NCBI GenBank assembly: GCA_025464625.1 | Contig: JAOAUZ010000003.1 | Coordinates: 62,001-126,000 of the forward strand | DNA length: 64,000 nt | Source of the DNA: Rickettsiales bacterium | GTDB lineage: Bacteria; Pseudomonadota; Alphaproteobacteria; Rickettsiales; SXRF01 | Reading direction: 5' to 3' | Part shown: one piece after another, positions 34,623 through 44,114 of the stretch | How positions within the stretch are numbered: position 1 is the first letter of the stretch | Layout of the letters: each line of letters starts with the position of its first letter | Translations under genes and position numbers: made by a program | The notes under the pieces: generated by a model | Databases searched by the model: none | Told to the model about the DNA's origin: nothing | What the model saw: the letters and a program-made list of their open reading frames with translations, nothing else

Positions 34623-35184
34623 AGCGGTATAATGTATAATCAGGTTGAATAAGCGGTGAATCTGTTGTTACCGTAATAGCAGCAGTCTTTATAATGCAAG
34701 AAGAATTTGCTTCTGCGCGCACCACGTCAAGAACAGCTTTCATGGTTGCACCGCTATCGATTGCATCGTCAACAATTAAAATTTTACAATTTTCTTTATT
34801 ACGAAGTGCAGCGAGCAAGGCAGATAACTCGTCAATATTTGGAGCGAAATCTCTCTGTTCCTTCGCTGGTTTAGAAGTTAGTGATTTATGTTCCCACAGG
34901 CGCAGGCGATCGGTAATTGTATATGGTAAAAATCGTAATATCATCTTGCAGCACTTGAATTTACTTTTTTTCTGTGTGCTGGCTCGTTGCCTAGAAATTG
35001 CCAACAGCTGTGGTTTGGATTTCCCGTTTTTTGTCATAATTTCTGCCACGACATATCCGCCAGTGCGGATCCCAATAATTATGTCTGGAATAAAATTTTG
35101 AAATATAATGCTATTTAAGGAACACGCTGCATCAATCAAGCCAGCATTATCTATTGTTTTGACAGTGATATTATTTAATGACAT
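34579..35184 (-). CDS. Phosphoribosyltransferase-fold protein
   Basis: A 201-residue protein of the PRTase type I family. The PRPP loop is ILIVDDAIDSGATMKAVLDV and the PPi loop is IGIRTGGYVVAEIM. It lacks features that would identify a specific base (pyrE, hpt, apt). It is followed by and overlaps a HAD phosphatase by 44 nt, then a DUF1003 gene. PRTase-HAD pairs are known in nucleotide-derived or stress-associated biosynthetic clusters; the product here is unknown. Confidence 0.82.
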   Translation of the reverse strand: MSLNNITVKTIDNAGLIDAACSLNSIIFQNFIPDIIIGIRTGGYVVAEIMTKNGKSKPQLLAISRQRASTQKKSKFKCCKMILRFLPYTITDRLRLWEHKSLTSKPAKEQRDFAPNIDELSALLAALRNKENCKILIVDDAIDSGATMKAVLDVVRAEANSSCIIKTAAITVTTDSPLIQPDYTLYRYVLCRFPWSFDFRA

Positions 35185-35235
35185 AAATATGCTTGTTTAA
35201 AATAATATTAAGATTATTTGTTGGATTATAGAATA

Positions 35236-35295
35236 TATAGGTTAATATATTGTGAGATAAGTATTAATATAGAGTGATTTATAGGTTAATATATT
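35236..35295 (+). repeat. Two 16-bp direct repeats, 44 bp apart
   Basis: TATAGGTTAATATATT occurs at 35236-35251 and 35280-35295. The pair lies in the divergent AT-rich spacer between the phosphoribosyltransferase gene and the secreted-protein gene. A 44-bp period (about four helical turns) would place bound proteins on the same DNA face. Confidence 0.65.
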
Positions 35296-35417
35296 ATGAT
35301 TTTCAGGTTGGAAGTCATATATTAATAATATAATTATCGCAATATATAATATTTATGTTATAACCCCCACCATAATAAAAATGATTTAAGAAAACCGATC
35401 AATTTAGGAGATAGATC

Positions 35418-35966
35418 ATGCATCATAAACTATTAATTACCGTATGTTCATTAGCAATTATTGCTTCTTCCGCAAATGCTGCACAGGATGTGGCTGGCAA
35501 GGTTGGTGCTTCTGCGGGGGCTATTGTAAAGCAACAGCAGGATGTGTCAGCTCCTAGGGCTTTGCCTGTGGCAAGGGATGGTGAAATCATTGATTCGGTT
35601 GGCGGTGGTGCTACAGAAGCTGTTCTGCCAGTTGTACAAAAAAGCAAAGGCATTAGTTACATCACTGGTGGAATTGGTGATGAAGAAATGGCTGAAATAG
35701 ACGCTCAAGCGCATAATTTTAATTCTCGTATTCTCCTCATTGCTGCACAAGGTGAGTATATGAGTGAAGTTGCCATCCGCTTCCTTGATAAGAATAATGC
35801 AGAAATTCTTAGGGTTGACAGCGTTGGACCGTTTTTCTATGTGAATTTGCCAAATGGAACTTACACTGTTGAAGCTGCTTCAACTAGCGGTGCTATTCAG
35901 AAAGCTAAACTGATTGTTCCTGCTAAAAACCCAACAGCTAAAACAGTTATTCGCTTTAACGAATAA
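35418..35966 (+). CDS. Secreted carboxypeptidase-regulatory-like protein
   Basis: A 182-residue protein with a signal peptide (about residues 1-21, ending NAA-Q) and a C-terminal beta-sandwich-like domain (about 100-182), in which GPFFYVNLPNGTYTVEAAS resembles carboxypeptidase regulatory-like or DUF4198-type domains. The middle is low-complexity and flexible. A GGAGATAG ribosome binding site precedes the ATG. Probably periplasmic; function unknown. It is alone on its strand. Confidence 0.68.
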   Translation: MHHKLLITVCSLAIIASSANAAQDVAGKVGASAGAIVKQQQDVSAPRALPVARDGEIIDSVGGGATEAVLPVVQKSKGISYITGGIGDEEMAEIDAQAHNFNSRILLIAAQGEYMSEVAIRFLDKNNAEILRVDSVGPFFYVNLPNGTYTVEAASTSGAIQKAKLIVPAKNPTAKTVIRFNE

Positions 35967-35993
35967 TATTGACCGATTTAGATTTTTGCTAGG

Positions 35994-36365
35994 TTATATT
36001 ACACGTTGGTCTGAACCGCTTGGTTTCAGCGGGTCTCGCTTTGGGTGTATTTCAGAGAAGGATTTTTCCCTGACAACAGGTGCTAGCCCGCGCATAGCTG
36101 CGTCGATGCTTAATGATAAGCCTTGATCGTCTTTTGTAGCATTTAGATCGTTTAAAACTTGCGCGACGATGCCCTTATCATAACTAAGTTTTTTAGGTGT
36201 TTCAGCAGCAACATTGTGCTTTAATTTTGTAATTTGACCTAGCAAAGCATTAAGAGCATCCCCACCTTTTTTGGCAGCTTCAGGTAATTTTTCTATAAAT
36301 CCATCGAGTTTTTTCTGTTGTTCAGCTATTGAGGTAGCGGAAGGGTTGGTCTGTTCAGATTCCAT
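35994..36365 (-). CDS. Hypothetical 123-aa soluble helical protein
   Basis: A charged protein with no signal peptide or membrane helix. The first 60 residues look like a helical or coiled region (QQKKLDGFIEKLPEAAKKGG), and the C-terminal tail is Pro/Lys-rich. No family is recognised. It is preceded by a plausible promoter-length spacer and converges on the secreted-protein gene. Codon use resembles neighbours. Confidence 0.5.
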   Translation of the reverse strand: MESEQTNPSATSIAEQQKKLDGFIEKLPEAAKKGGDALNALLGQITKLKHNVAAETPKKLSYDKGIVAQVLNDLNATKDDQGLSLSIDAAMRGLAPVVREKSFSEIHPKRDPLKPSGSDQRVI

Positions 36366-36481
36366 AATTATCTCTACTATAATAAGATGCTGTTAAATGA
36401 ATAAGCGTATCGTGAACGATCGCACTTAAAAAGGCAAATTAAAATTTTATTACGATTGATAATATATTGAAAATACTTGAT

Positions 36482-37414
36482 TTATTTGCCAATAATTGTC
36501 ATTAGCTCGCGCCATTCGCCTTTGCTCATGCCACTTTGTTCTTGGCTGACCTGCTCACCAGCCAGCATGCGCTTTACTATTGCAAGCCCCTTGGCAGAAA
36601 GATTTGCGCCACCCACGCGGTAATCCACAAAAGCAGTGTAGGTAATTGGAACCCATGCTTTTAGAACTTCCAGCATAGCTTCGGCATATACTCGGATTTC
36701 ATATTGTGCATGGCTATCCGCACGCAGAGCAAGGAAATGCAGTAGGTTATGCAGATCAATTTTCCAATACCACTGTGTGTAATAGTTGAGAGATAAATTC
36801 ATCCGTGCCAGTTCGCGCGCCAGACCGCTTTTTTTCTCATCTAATATATTTTCATCAGCATCCATATTCAGCATTTCTTCGTAATGGTCATATGCTTGCG
36901 TTGCATCTTCGCGCAGCAATTGCAGAACACGGTGAGCTTCCGCACCTTCCAGAACATCGCCACGTCCTTGGTGATTCAGGCGGGATTGTGATGCAAGCTG
37001 TTCAGGGGCTGGAATATAAAATTCTTTGTCCATAATTGAATAACGCCCAGAATACTCATTAACGTTGGCGGTGCGGTGGCGAATCCATTGGCGCGCAATA
37101 AAAATTGGCAATTTGATGTGGAATTTTATTTCACACATTTCAAACGGAGTAGTGTGACGGTGACGCAACAGATAATTAATCAGACCAGCATCTTCATTTA
37201 CTTTTTTTGTACCTTTGCCATAAGAAACACGAGCTGCCTGCACAATTGCGCTGTCCGTTCCCATATAATCAATAACCCGTACAAAGCCATGATCCAGCAC
37301 GGGCAGTGGGGTGTAAAGTAATGCCTCAACACCAGATGATACGTCGCGGAGTGTTGGGCGTTGTTCGGAACGTAGATTATCAATTTCAGCTTTTTGTTCA
37401 GGGGTGAGGAGCAT
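36482..37414 (-). CDS. thyX: FAD-dependent thymidylate synthase ThyX
   Basis: A 310-residue ThyX. The defining motif R-H-R-x7-S appears as R112-H-R ... S122 followed by GRYS, with upstream HRHTTPFE and the C-terminal [11 protein letters not shown] and YRVGG blocks. ThyX methylates dUMP to dTMP using methylene-tetrahydrofolate and FADH2, replacing ThyA. The extra approximately 20 N-terminal residues are usual in alphaproteobacteria. Confidence 0.95.
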   Translation of the reverse strand: MLLTPEQKAEIDNLRSEQRPTLRDVSSGVEALLYTPLPVLDHGFVRVIDYMGTDSAIVQAARVSYGKGTKKVNEDAGLINYLLRHRHTTPFEMCEIKFHIKLPIFIARQWIRHRTANVNEYSGRYSIMDKEFYIPAPEQLASQSRLNHQGRGDVLEGAEAHRVLQLLREDATQAYDHYEEMLNMDADENILDEKKSGLARELARMNLSLNYYTQWYWKIDLHNLLHFLALRADSHAQYEIRVYAEAMLEVLKAWVPITYTAFVDYRVGGANLSAKGLAIVKRMLAGEQVSQEQSGMSKGEWRELMTIIGK

Positions 37415-37801
37415 AAAATAAGCAATAATTAGGGTTAGAATTAGAAATTAGATGAAAGTTAAACTATGTATATATATTGGTCTACATGATTTTTATATAA
37501 TAATAATATATATTATATATCAATATATTGACGGCTGTAGGAAGATTCCCTAACGATAGAGATAAACTTATGTCATCGAATTGTCATTCGACAAAATTTT
37601 GTTTTATTGCTGCTGTTTTTATTGGTGGACGCTGGGCAAAAAAGTTCGAACCAAGGTTTGGTTGAAACTTTGGAAAGATGGGATTTAGTTTTGCTTATGA
37701 GGATGAGGGATAAGATAAATAATTACTAAAATGCATAAAACGACTTGACAGCGTCCAATTTAGACATTACATTGTCGCTAATGAACAACAAAAGGTTTTT
37801 T
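37415..37801 (+). other. Long AT-rich spacer between thyX and the ParA-like gene
   Basis: A 387-bp spacer without a credible gene. It holds AT-rich palindromic runs (about 37495-37530) and a tRNA-3'-like fragment (37623-37656, TGGTGGAC ... GTTCGAACC, compare the tRNA-Lys 3' half). A 9-bp inverted repeat, TGGACGCTG (37626-37634) and CAGCGTCCA (37749-37757), lies on either side. The ParA promoter is at its end. Confidence 0.55.
37745..37773 (+). promoter_or_regulatory. Promoter of the ParA-like gene
   Basis: TTGACA (37745-37750), a 17-bp spacer and TACATT (37768-37773). Predicted transcription start near 37780, so the ATG at 37802 is the likely start. One arm of a 9-bp inverted repeat (37749-37757) overlaps the -35, a possible operator. 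Confidence 0.6.
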
Positions 37802-38833
37802 ATGACTATTAAAATGAAATATGCGTTTTGGAATAACAAAGGTGGAACTGGAAAAACAAGTCTAGTCTTCCAATCAATTGCAAAATATGCAGAAACACAC
37901 CCATCAGAAAAAATACTTGCTATTGATCTATGCCCTCAAGCTAATCTATCCGAGTTAATGTTAGGGGGGCTTAATTTTGGGGGAAGCGAAAAGCTTTTGG
38001 AGCGACATGGCTGTGTTCCAAGATGCAGTATAGGGGGGTATTTTCAACTTCGCTTGCCATCAGCCCATACTCCTCCTGCGTTTGATGCTCCTAATTTTAT
38101 TACAAAACCAAACGAATACAATGAGGCAATTCCATCCAATATTGATCTAGTTTGTGGAGATCCACTACTTGAGCTTCAAGCTAATGCCGTTAATTCGCTA
38201 GCTAACCTAAATATTGGAGGTGTAAATGCATGGATTGCGGTTATAGATTGGCTAAATGATTTCTTAGAAAAAGTGAAAGATGAATATGATGTTGTGTTCA
38301 TGGATTGTAATCCTAGTTTTTCTCTTTACACACAAATTGCTTTAGCAAGTGCCGACAGAATTGTCCTTCCAGTAATGGCTGACGATTCTTCTCGGCGAGC
38401 TATTCAGAATGCTTTTTCACTTATATTCGGTTTAAAATTGCCGTCAGAAATATATGCGTCATATGCGTTTGCAACAAAGCTACAGCAAGCAAATCGCTCT
38501 TTACCTAAAGTGCATCTCATTGTAAGAAATCGTATCACTCAATACATGATGAGTCCAGCCTCAGCCTACGCCGCCGTGTTTAACGCAATAAAAAATGACA
38601 TATCAAGCCTGCTAAAGACTCATCCTACTATTTTCTCATTTCAATCAATTGATAAAGGCTTTGCTGAGGTTCGTGATTTTCAGACTACGGGGGTTGTTGC
38701 TTTTGCTAAAGGGTTACCTTTTTCTCAATTACAAGCAACTAAACAGTCTATTAACGGACACCGTGTGCAGGTAAAACAGGAATATCTTGAGAACAGTCGT
38801 AACGCGATAGAAGAATTAGTAAACCATTTATAA
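37802..38833 (+). CDS. Orphan ParA/MinD-like P-loop ATPase
   Basis: A 343-residue ParA-family protein. The deviant Walker A is NNKGGTGKTSLV, with DLCPQANLSELML (motif A') and VVFMDCNPSFSLYTQIAL (motif B). No ParB or centromere array is next to it, so it is an orphan ATPase rather than a complete partition cassette. Upstream in-frame TTG and ATG codons lie before the predicted transcription start, so the ATG at 37802 is used. It sits between a tRNA-like fragment and tRNA-Ala, a common site for integrated elements, but there is no integrase. Confidence 0.78.
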   Translation: MTIKMKYAFWNNKGGTGKTSLVFQSIAKYAETHPSEKILAIDLCPQANLSELMLGGLNFGGSEKLLERHGCVPRCSIGGYFQLRLPSAHTPPAFDAPNFITKPNEYNEAIPSNIDLVCGDPLLELQANAVNSLANLNIGGVNAWIAVIDWLNDFLEKVKDEYDVVFMDCNPSFSLYTQIALASADRIVLPVMADDSSRRAIQNAFSLIFGLKLPSEIYASYAFATKLQQANRSLPKVHLIVRNRITQYMMSPASAYAAVFNAIKNDISSLLKTHPTIFSFQSIDKGFAEVRDFQTTGVVAFAKGLPFSQLQATKQSINGHRVQVKQEYLENSRNAIEELVNHL

Positions 38834-38867
38834 GGTGTGGTTCGGTTTGGGTCGGCTATGATATAAA

Positions 38868-38944
<77 letters not shown>

Positions 38945-39164
38945 ATTTCCTAGTTAATCATTGGGTGGAGAAGAGCTACTGATAGCTAAAAAATGCAGAT
39001 TGTCAATATATCCGATATTTTAGCATTGATTTTCAATTAAATTATTGTGGTTGTTAATTAAATATCAACCTTTTCTATTTAGTTATGGAAGATGGGATTT
39101 CCCGTTGTGTTTCGACGTGGGAATTTTCTGGAAAATAATTAGGCGAGAATGTTCATCTATTCAT

Positions 39165-40961
39165 ATGGCAGATAAAGAAAATCCTGTTTCGGCTGCATCC
39201 GCAGACCAAGCGCATCTAAATGCAATTGGTGATGCTATTTCTGCTGCCACCAAAGAAGAAAATGTTGTTGCACCACCGAAGCCAGTGCGTCTTGGTGAGA
39301 AATTAGTTTCTTTGGGGCTGCTTTCGCCAGATCAATTAGAAATTGTTCTTACTGAACAGAAAAACAGTAAAAAACTTATCGGTGCGATTCTTGTTGATAT
39401 GGGTTTCCTTACCGAGAGTGCGCTTGGTGAGGTGCTGGCAGAATCATCAGGAACGCAAAAATTTGACGCGAAATCCACCATGTTGGATTCGCAGGTGGTG
39501 CGCCTTATTCCTAAAGACATAGCACTACGCTATAAAATTATTGCAGTTGGTTTCGAAGGGGATACCGTGCAACTTGCCATGAGCGATGTTTATAACGTTC
39601 TTGCGATTGATCAAGTGCGTCGCTATGTCCCGAAAAGCACAAAAATAGTGCCGACTTATTGTACGGATTCAGAAATTTTAGAGTTGATAGACCAGTATTA
39701 TGACTATGAAATATCGGTGGATGGTATTTTAAAAGAAATCGAAACTGGCATTAGAGGCAATACCAATAAGCTTGACGGCAGGCAGGAGGGATATGTAAAC
39801 CCGACAGTGCGCCTAGTTAATGCACTACTTGTGGATGCAATAAAATTTGGTGCATCGGATATACATTTTGAGCCAGAAGGTTCGTTTTTGCGTTTGCGCT
39901 ATCGTATAGATGGACAGATGGTGCAGATACGCTCGTTCCACCGTGATTATTGGAGTGCGATGGTTGTGCGTATCAAAATTATGTCGGGAATGAATATTGC
40001 CGAGTCACGCAATCCGCAAGATGGACGTATTTCCTATAATGTACTCGGTCGTGAAGTGGATTTTCGTGTAGCGACCCAGCCCACTATTCACGGTGAAAAT
40101 ATCGTGATGCGCTTGCTTGACAAAGCAAAATCTTTGGTGCCACTAGGGGATTTAGGCTTTTCTGAACACAATATTACGGTACTCAAAAAGCTGCTGAAAC
40201 GTCCAGAAGGTATTATAATAGTAACTGGTCCAACTGGTAGCGGGAAGACAACCACTCTCTATTCAATCCTTAGTTATATAAATGATATAGACACGAATAT
40301 TATGACGCTGGAAGATCCAGTGGAATATCAATTGCCACTTATTCGTCAAAGCAGTGTTCGTGAAGGGGCAGGGCTTGATTGGCTGGGTGGAATGAAGTCT
40401 CTTATGCGCCAAGATCCTGATATTATTTTCGTGGGTGAGGTGCGCGATGCCGATACAGCTTTGATGGCAGTTCGTGCGGCACTTACTGGTCACCAAGTAT
40501 TTACTACGCTGCATACTAATGATGCTATTGGCTGCATTCCAAGGCTTGGTGATATTGGTGTTCCAGGGCATTTATTGGCAGGGTCTTTAATTGGAGCTCT
40601 TGCCCAGCGTCTTGCTCGTAAATTATGTGTTCACTGCCGTACTCCTCGTAACGCAAGTGCAGAGGACTGTCGTGTTCTTGGTGTAGATGCCGCGAATCCA
40701 CCGAAGATATATGATGCCGTTGGTTGTGAAAAATGTAAAAACAAAGGTTATAAGGGGCGTGTTGCTATTGTAGAAATTTTGCGCATTGATAGGCATATGG
40801 ATGAGTTGATCGCAACACACGCAACTCGTAGTGCAATTTTAGAATATGCTTTGGCTAATGGTTTTCGAACAATGCAGCAAGATGGTGTCGCCAAGGTGCT
40901 AGCGGGTGAGATTACTATTGGTGAATTGATCGGTACAATCGATTTTACCGAAAGGTTATAA
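39165..40961 (+). CDS. Type II secretion/type IV pilus assembly ATPase (GspE/PilB family)
   Basis: A 598-residue ATPase with an N-terminal MshEN-type domain (about residues 40-190) and the GspE core. Walker A is GPTGSGKTTTLYS near residue 355, the Asp box is TLEDPVEYQ, Walker B QDPDIIFVGEVRD, and the His box TTLHTNDAIG. A zinc site C-x2-C ... C-x2-C (CVHC and CEKC) is present. It powers pilus or pseudopilus extension. The ATG at 39165 gives the normal N-terminus; codons upstream are not conserved. It begins a five-gene operon with PilC-, PilM/N-, PilO-like and secreted proteins. Confidence 0.92.
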   Translation: MADKENPVSAASADQAHLNAIGDAISAATKEENVVAPPKPVRLGEKLVSLGLLSPDQLEIVLTEQKNSKKLIGAILVDMGFLTESALGEVLAESSGTQKFDAKSTMLDSQVVRLIPKDIALRYKIIAVGFEGDTVQLAMSDVYNVLAIDQVRRYVPKSTKIVPTYCTDSEILELIDQYYDYEISVDGILKEIETGIRGNTNKLDGRQEGYVNPTVRLVNALLVDAIKFGASDIHFEPEGSFLRLRYRIDGQMVQIRSFHRDYWSAMVVRIKIMSGMNIAESRNPQDGRISYNVLGREVDFRVATQPTIHGENIVMRLLDKAKSLVPLGDLGFSEHNITVLKKLLKRPEGIIIVTGPTGSGKTTTLYSILSYINDIDTNIMTLEDPVEYQLPLIRQSSVREGAGLDWLGGMKSLMRQDPDIIFVGEVRDADTALMAVRAALTGHQVFTTLHTNDAIGCIPRLGDIGVPGHLLAGSLIGALAQRLARKLCVHCRTPRNASAEDCRVLGVDAANPPKIYDAVGCEKCKNKGYKGRVAIVEILRIDRHMDELIATHATRSAILEYALANGFRTMQQDGVAKVLAGEITIGELIGTIDFTERL

Positions 40962-40964
40962 TTT

Positions 40965-42173
40965 ATGCCATCCTACAAATATAGTGCTATAAACGATAGG
41001 GGGAGTACCGTTCGTGGCACGGTAATGGCAGAAAACGAGATGGATCTTGAAGCGCGGCTGAAAGATTTAGGTCTCGATTTGGTTGATACGAAGGAAGTCC
41101 GCAGTCGCAGTAAGAGTGCTGGAAAAAATACAAAGGTTAAAACCAAAGATTTAATCATCATGTGTATGCATCTCGAGCAGCTGGATCGTGCTGGTGTGCC
41201 ACTGCATGATGCCCTTGCAGATGTCCGTGATAGTACAGAATCAGCAAAACTTAAGGATGTACTAACTGGCGTTTATGAATCGGTAAAAACGGGAATTCTT
41301 TTTTCAAAGGCTCTGTCTGCTTATCCGCGTGTATTTAACGATGTTTTTGTTGGGCTTATCGCTGCTGGAGAAAAAACAGGTAATTTATCAATGTCATTTG
41401 TCCATCTTGGAGAGCATCTAAAATGGTCGGATGACCTTCGCCGTAAGGTAAAAAAAGCCACTCGTTATCCTATAGTATTATTACTGGTATTGTCTGGAGT
41501 TATAACTGCTCTAATGATGTTTACCGTTCCTAAGATGCTTGATTTTATTAAATCTCAGGGTTTTGATATTCCAATTCATACACGCGCACTTATTGCGGTA
41601 TCAGACGCTTTTGCAAGTTATTGGTACCTTATTCTTGGTACGCCAGTGATTGCCATTTTCATGTTAATGTTATTTTATCGTATTAACGAAGGGTTTGCCT
41701 ATAGGATAGATGCATTGGCACTTAAAATGCCACTTATAGGACCTGTTATTAGAAAAATTGATATGGCGCGTTTTACCCATTTCTTTGCAGTTATGTTTAA
41801 TAGTGGTATTGACGTTATCGACTCTCTCCATTCTGCAAGGGGAGTGGTAAATAATCGTATTCTTAAAGAATCCATAAATTTGGTGATAACCAACGTTACT
41901 GACGGTAATTCTATAACTTCTAGTTTGCGTCTTTCTCACCAGTTTCCAAACCTTGTGATACGAATGTTCAAAGTTGGTGAGGATAGCGGTAATCTGAATG
42001 ATGCACTTGAGAACATCAACTTTTTCTATAATCGTGAGGTTAATGATGCGGTGGATAGTCTTGTCGGTGCTATTCAGCCAATACTTACTGTTGTGATGGG
42101 AGCTTTAATTTTCTGGATTATTGCTGCGGTATTTGGACCGCTTTATCAATCGTTCAGCAAAATGAAATTCTAG
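40965..42173 (+). CDS. Inner-membrane platform protein (GspF/PilC family)
   Basis: A 402-residue protein with the GspF opening YKYSAINDRGSTVRGTV, two repeated GspF domains (residues about 60-190 and 260-390), and three membrane segments near 168-190, 216-236 and 370-390. The motif F-x-x-LIAAGEKTGNL and its second copy VGEDSGNL are typical. It is the platform that the ATPase acts on. It starts 3 nt after the gspE/pilB stop. Confidence 0.92.
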   Translation: MPSYKYSAINDRGSTVRGTVMAENEMDLEARLKDLGLDLVDTKEVRSRSKSAGKNTKVKTKDLIIMCMHLEQLDRAGVPLHDALADVRDSTESAKLKDVLTGVYESVKTGILFSKALSAYPRVFNDVFVGLIAAGEKTGNLSMSFVHLGEHLKWSDDLRRKVKKATRYPIVLLLVLSGVITALMMFTVPKMLDFIKSQGFDIPIHTRALIAVSDAFASYWYLILGTPVIAIFMLMLFYRINEGFAYRIDALALKMPLIGPVIRKIDMARFTHFFAVMFNSGIDVIDSLHSARGVVNNRILKESINLVITNVTDGNSITSSLRLSHQFPNLVIRMFKVGEDSGNLNDALENINFFYNREVNDAVDSLVGAIQPILTVVMGALIFWIIAAVFGPLYQSFSKMKF

Positions 42174-42293
42174 TGAGCGTTTATCAAGTAATATTAAAAT
42201 ATTTGCGAATGGTAAAATTTGGGGTGACGATAGATTAAAAACAATGTTATTCTTACGTTTAGTAAAATTATTTATTTAAGTTGATATTTGTGC

Positions 42294-44114
42294 ATGGGTT
42301 TTTCGTTTAAAAAAATTCTGAAAAAAGACAAGGGTGAAGTCATATCACCTAAGGCAGTAGCGTCGCGCTCATCTTTTGTGGGCAAGGGCGGTAAGCTGGC
42401 ACAAGGAGAATCGCACAAAATTAAACCATTCCGCGCTACATCTGGTGCCAAATATGCTCTTATCATCGGTGATGAGGGAGCCATTTTGGTCTATATGGTT
42501 GGAAAGGTGGTTCAAAGCCGCAATTTTATTGCTCATGCTAGTGCCGATAATCTCAAAGAGTTTGAGACTATTTTATCCAAAAATATTAATGCCCCAATAT
42601 TTTTGATTATTGACAGCATGGATCAGAGTTTCGTTCAGCAGTCACTCCCGCCAATTAGCCCGCTTGGTGTTAAAAAACTTATCAAGAAGCGTTTGGATAG
42701 AGATTTAGGAGCTGATGTAATAAAAGGATACATTCTTCTAGAGCGTGATTCTACTGGTCGTCGTGATTGGAATTTTCTTATGGTTGCGTTGGAAAGCAGC
42801 CCACATCTAAACCTATGGTTTGAATTTATCGACAAGGTTAATAACCGCCTTAATGGAATTTATTTACTATCGGTTGAAGCAGAGAATATTGTCAAGAATA
42901 TTGATAACGCTCTTGGAATATCAAAGAAAGACAAGAAAAAAGATACAGGTCCGCGGTGGAAGTTTTTCGTTGTCCACAACAAGGTGGGCGGTTTCCGCCA
43001 AGTTATTCTTAGAGATGGACGCATTATATTTACTCGTCTGACGCAGCCAGTTGGTGAGGTTACCACGGAGGTGATCGCTGGTAATATAGAGCAGGAGATG
43101 ACAAGCACAGTTGAATATATGAAACGTTTGTCTTTTAACCCACAGCAAGGGCTTGGCGTTTACATTGTAGCTTCTGACGACATTAATAGTTCGTTGAACT
43201 TATCGCGGGTGCCAGCGACCTATATACATAAATTTACTCCATTCCAGATATCTGAATTATTTGCGATTACTGGTGCGACACAATCATCGGATCAGTTTGG
43301 AGATGTGATTTTGTCTGCATTTATAGCATCTAGTCGTATCCATCGCTTAGTACTTTCTTTGCCAAAAGCAATAAAAATAAATCAGATTTATGATGCTATG
43401 CGTTATCAGCGAGCTGCTGTTGGTCTGGCGGTTTTGGGTATGCTTGGTTATAGTGGGGTGCTGGGGTTGGGTGTATTGCAGAAATATTCGGAGATAGAGA
43501 ACTTAACGCAGAAAAAAGCCATACAGCAGCGTAAACTTGATGCGATCAATGCAGAGATTAAGAAGAGTGGGATCGATATAAAAAAAATAGGGGATTCTGT
43601 AGCTTTATATAAACAGATACTCAGTGAATCTAACTCGCCATTACAATTGCTTTCTCGTATACGAGCTGCAATTATTTCACCGATTACCATAAAAGATATT
43701 TCGTGGCAGACTGGTGCTTCATCAGACGCTGCTGCTGGCGTACCTCCTGCTGCTAATAAAGATAATGAGGATAGCGTGACATTGGTTTTACGTTTTCCAG
43801 AAATATCTAGCACGGATGAGGCCTTTAAATCGGTTGCAAAAAAAGTGTTGGTTGATGTACGAGCAGCACTGCCAGAATATAAGGTTGTGTACACAAAATT
43901 ACCTGATGCGCTTTCCAAAAAATCTGAGGCTGGAGAGATTAATTTTGACGACAAGGAAAAAGTGATAGAAATTGATAAAGCGCACCTAGAAGCGACTTTG
44001 TCGCTTGTTAAGCAGTCAGCGAATCAGCCGCCAGTTGCACCTACCCCACCATCAGCGATTGGTGCTGGTAACCCAACTCTTTCGACAGATGAACTTATTG
44101 GATTGGGGAAATAA
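42294..44114 (+). CDS. Type IV pilus-like assembly protein, PilM-PilN-like fusion
   Basis: A 606-residue bitopic protein. The first about 365 residues are cytosolic, with an actin-like (PilM/GspL-type) character (YALIIGDEGAILVYMVG, LLSVEAENIV). A single membrane helix (about 373-392, LAVLGMLGYSGVLGLGVL) is followed by a coiled-coil and a periplasmic ferredoxin-like part (PilN/GspL-like). It most resembles a PilM fused to a PilN, as in BfpC or GspL. The ATG at 42294 is used; the TTG two codons earlier is unlikely. It overlaps the next gene by one base. Confidence 0.68.
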   Translation: MGFSFKKILKKDKGEVISPKAVASRSSFVGKGGKLAQGESHKIKPFRATSGAKYALIIGDEGAILVYMVGKVVQSRNFIAHASADNLKEFETILSKNINAPIFLIIDSMDQSFVQQSLPPISPLGVKKLIKKRLDRDLGADVIKGYILLERDSTGRRDWNFLMVALESSPHLNLWFEFIDKVNNRLNGIYLLSVEAENIVKNIDNALGISKKDKKKDTGPRWKFFVVHNKVGGFRQVILRDGRIIFTRLTQPVGEVTTEVIAGNIEQEMTSTVEYMKRLSFNPQQGLGVYIVASDDINSSLNLSRVPATYIHKFTPFQISELFAITGATQSSDQFGDVILSAFIASSRIHRLVLSLPKAIKINQIYDAMRYQRAAVGLAVLGMLGYSGVLGLGVLQKYSEIENLTQKKAIQQRKLDAINAEIKKSGIDIKKIGDSVALYKQILSESNSPLQLLSRIRAAIISPITIKDISWQTGASSDAAAGVPPAANKDNEDSVTLVLRFPEISSTDEAFKSVAKKVLVDVRAALPEYKVVYTKLPDALSKKSEAGEINFDDKEKVIEIDKAHLEATLSLVKQSANQPPVAPTPPSAIGAGNPTLSTDELIGLGK

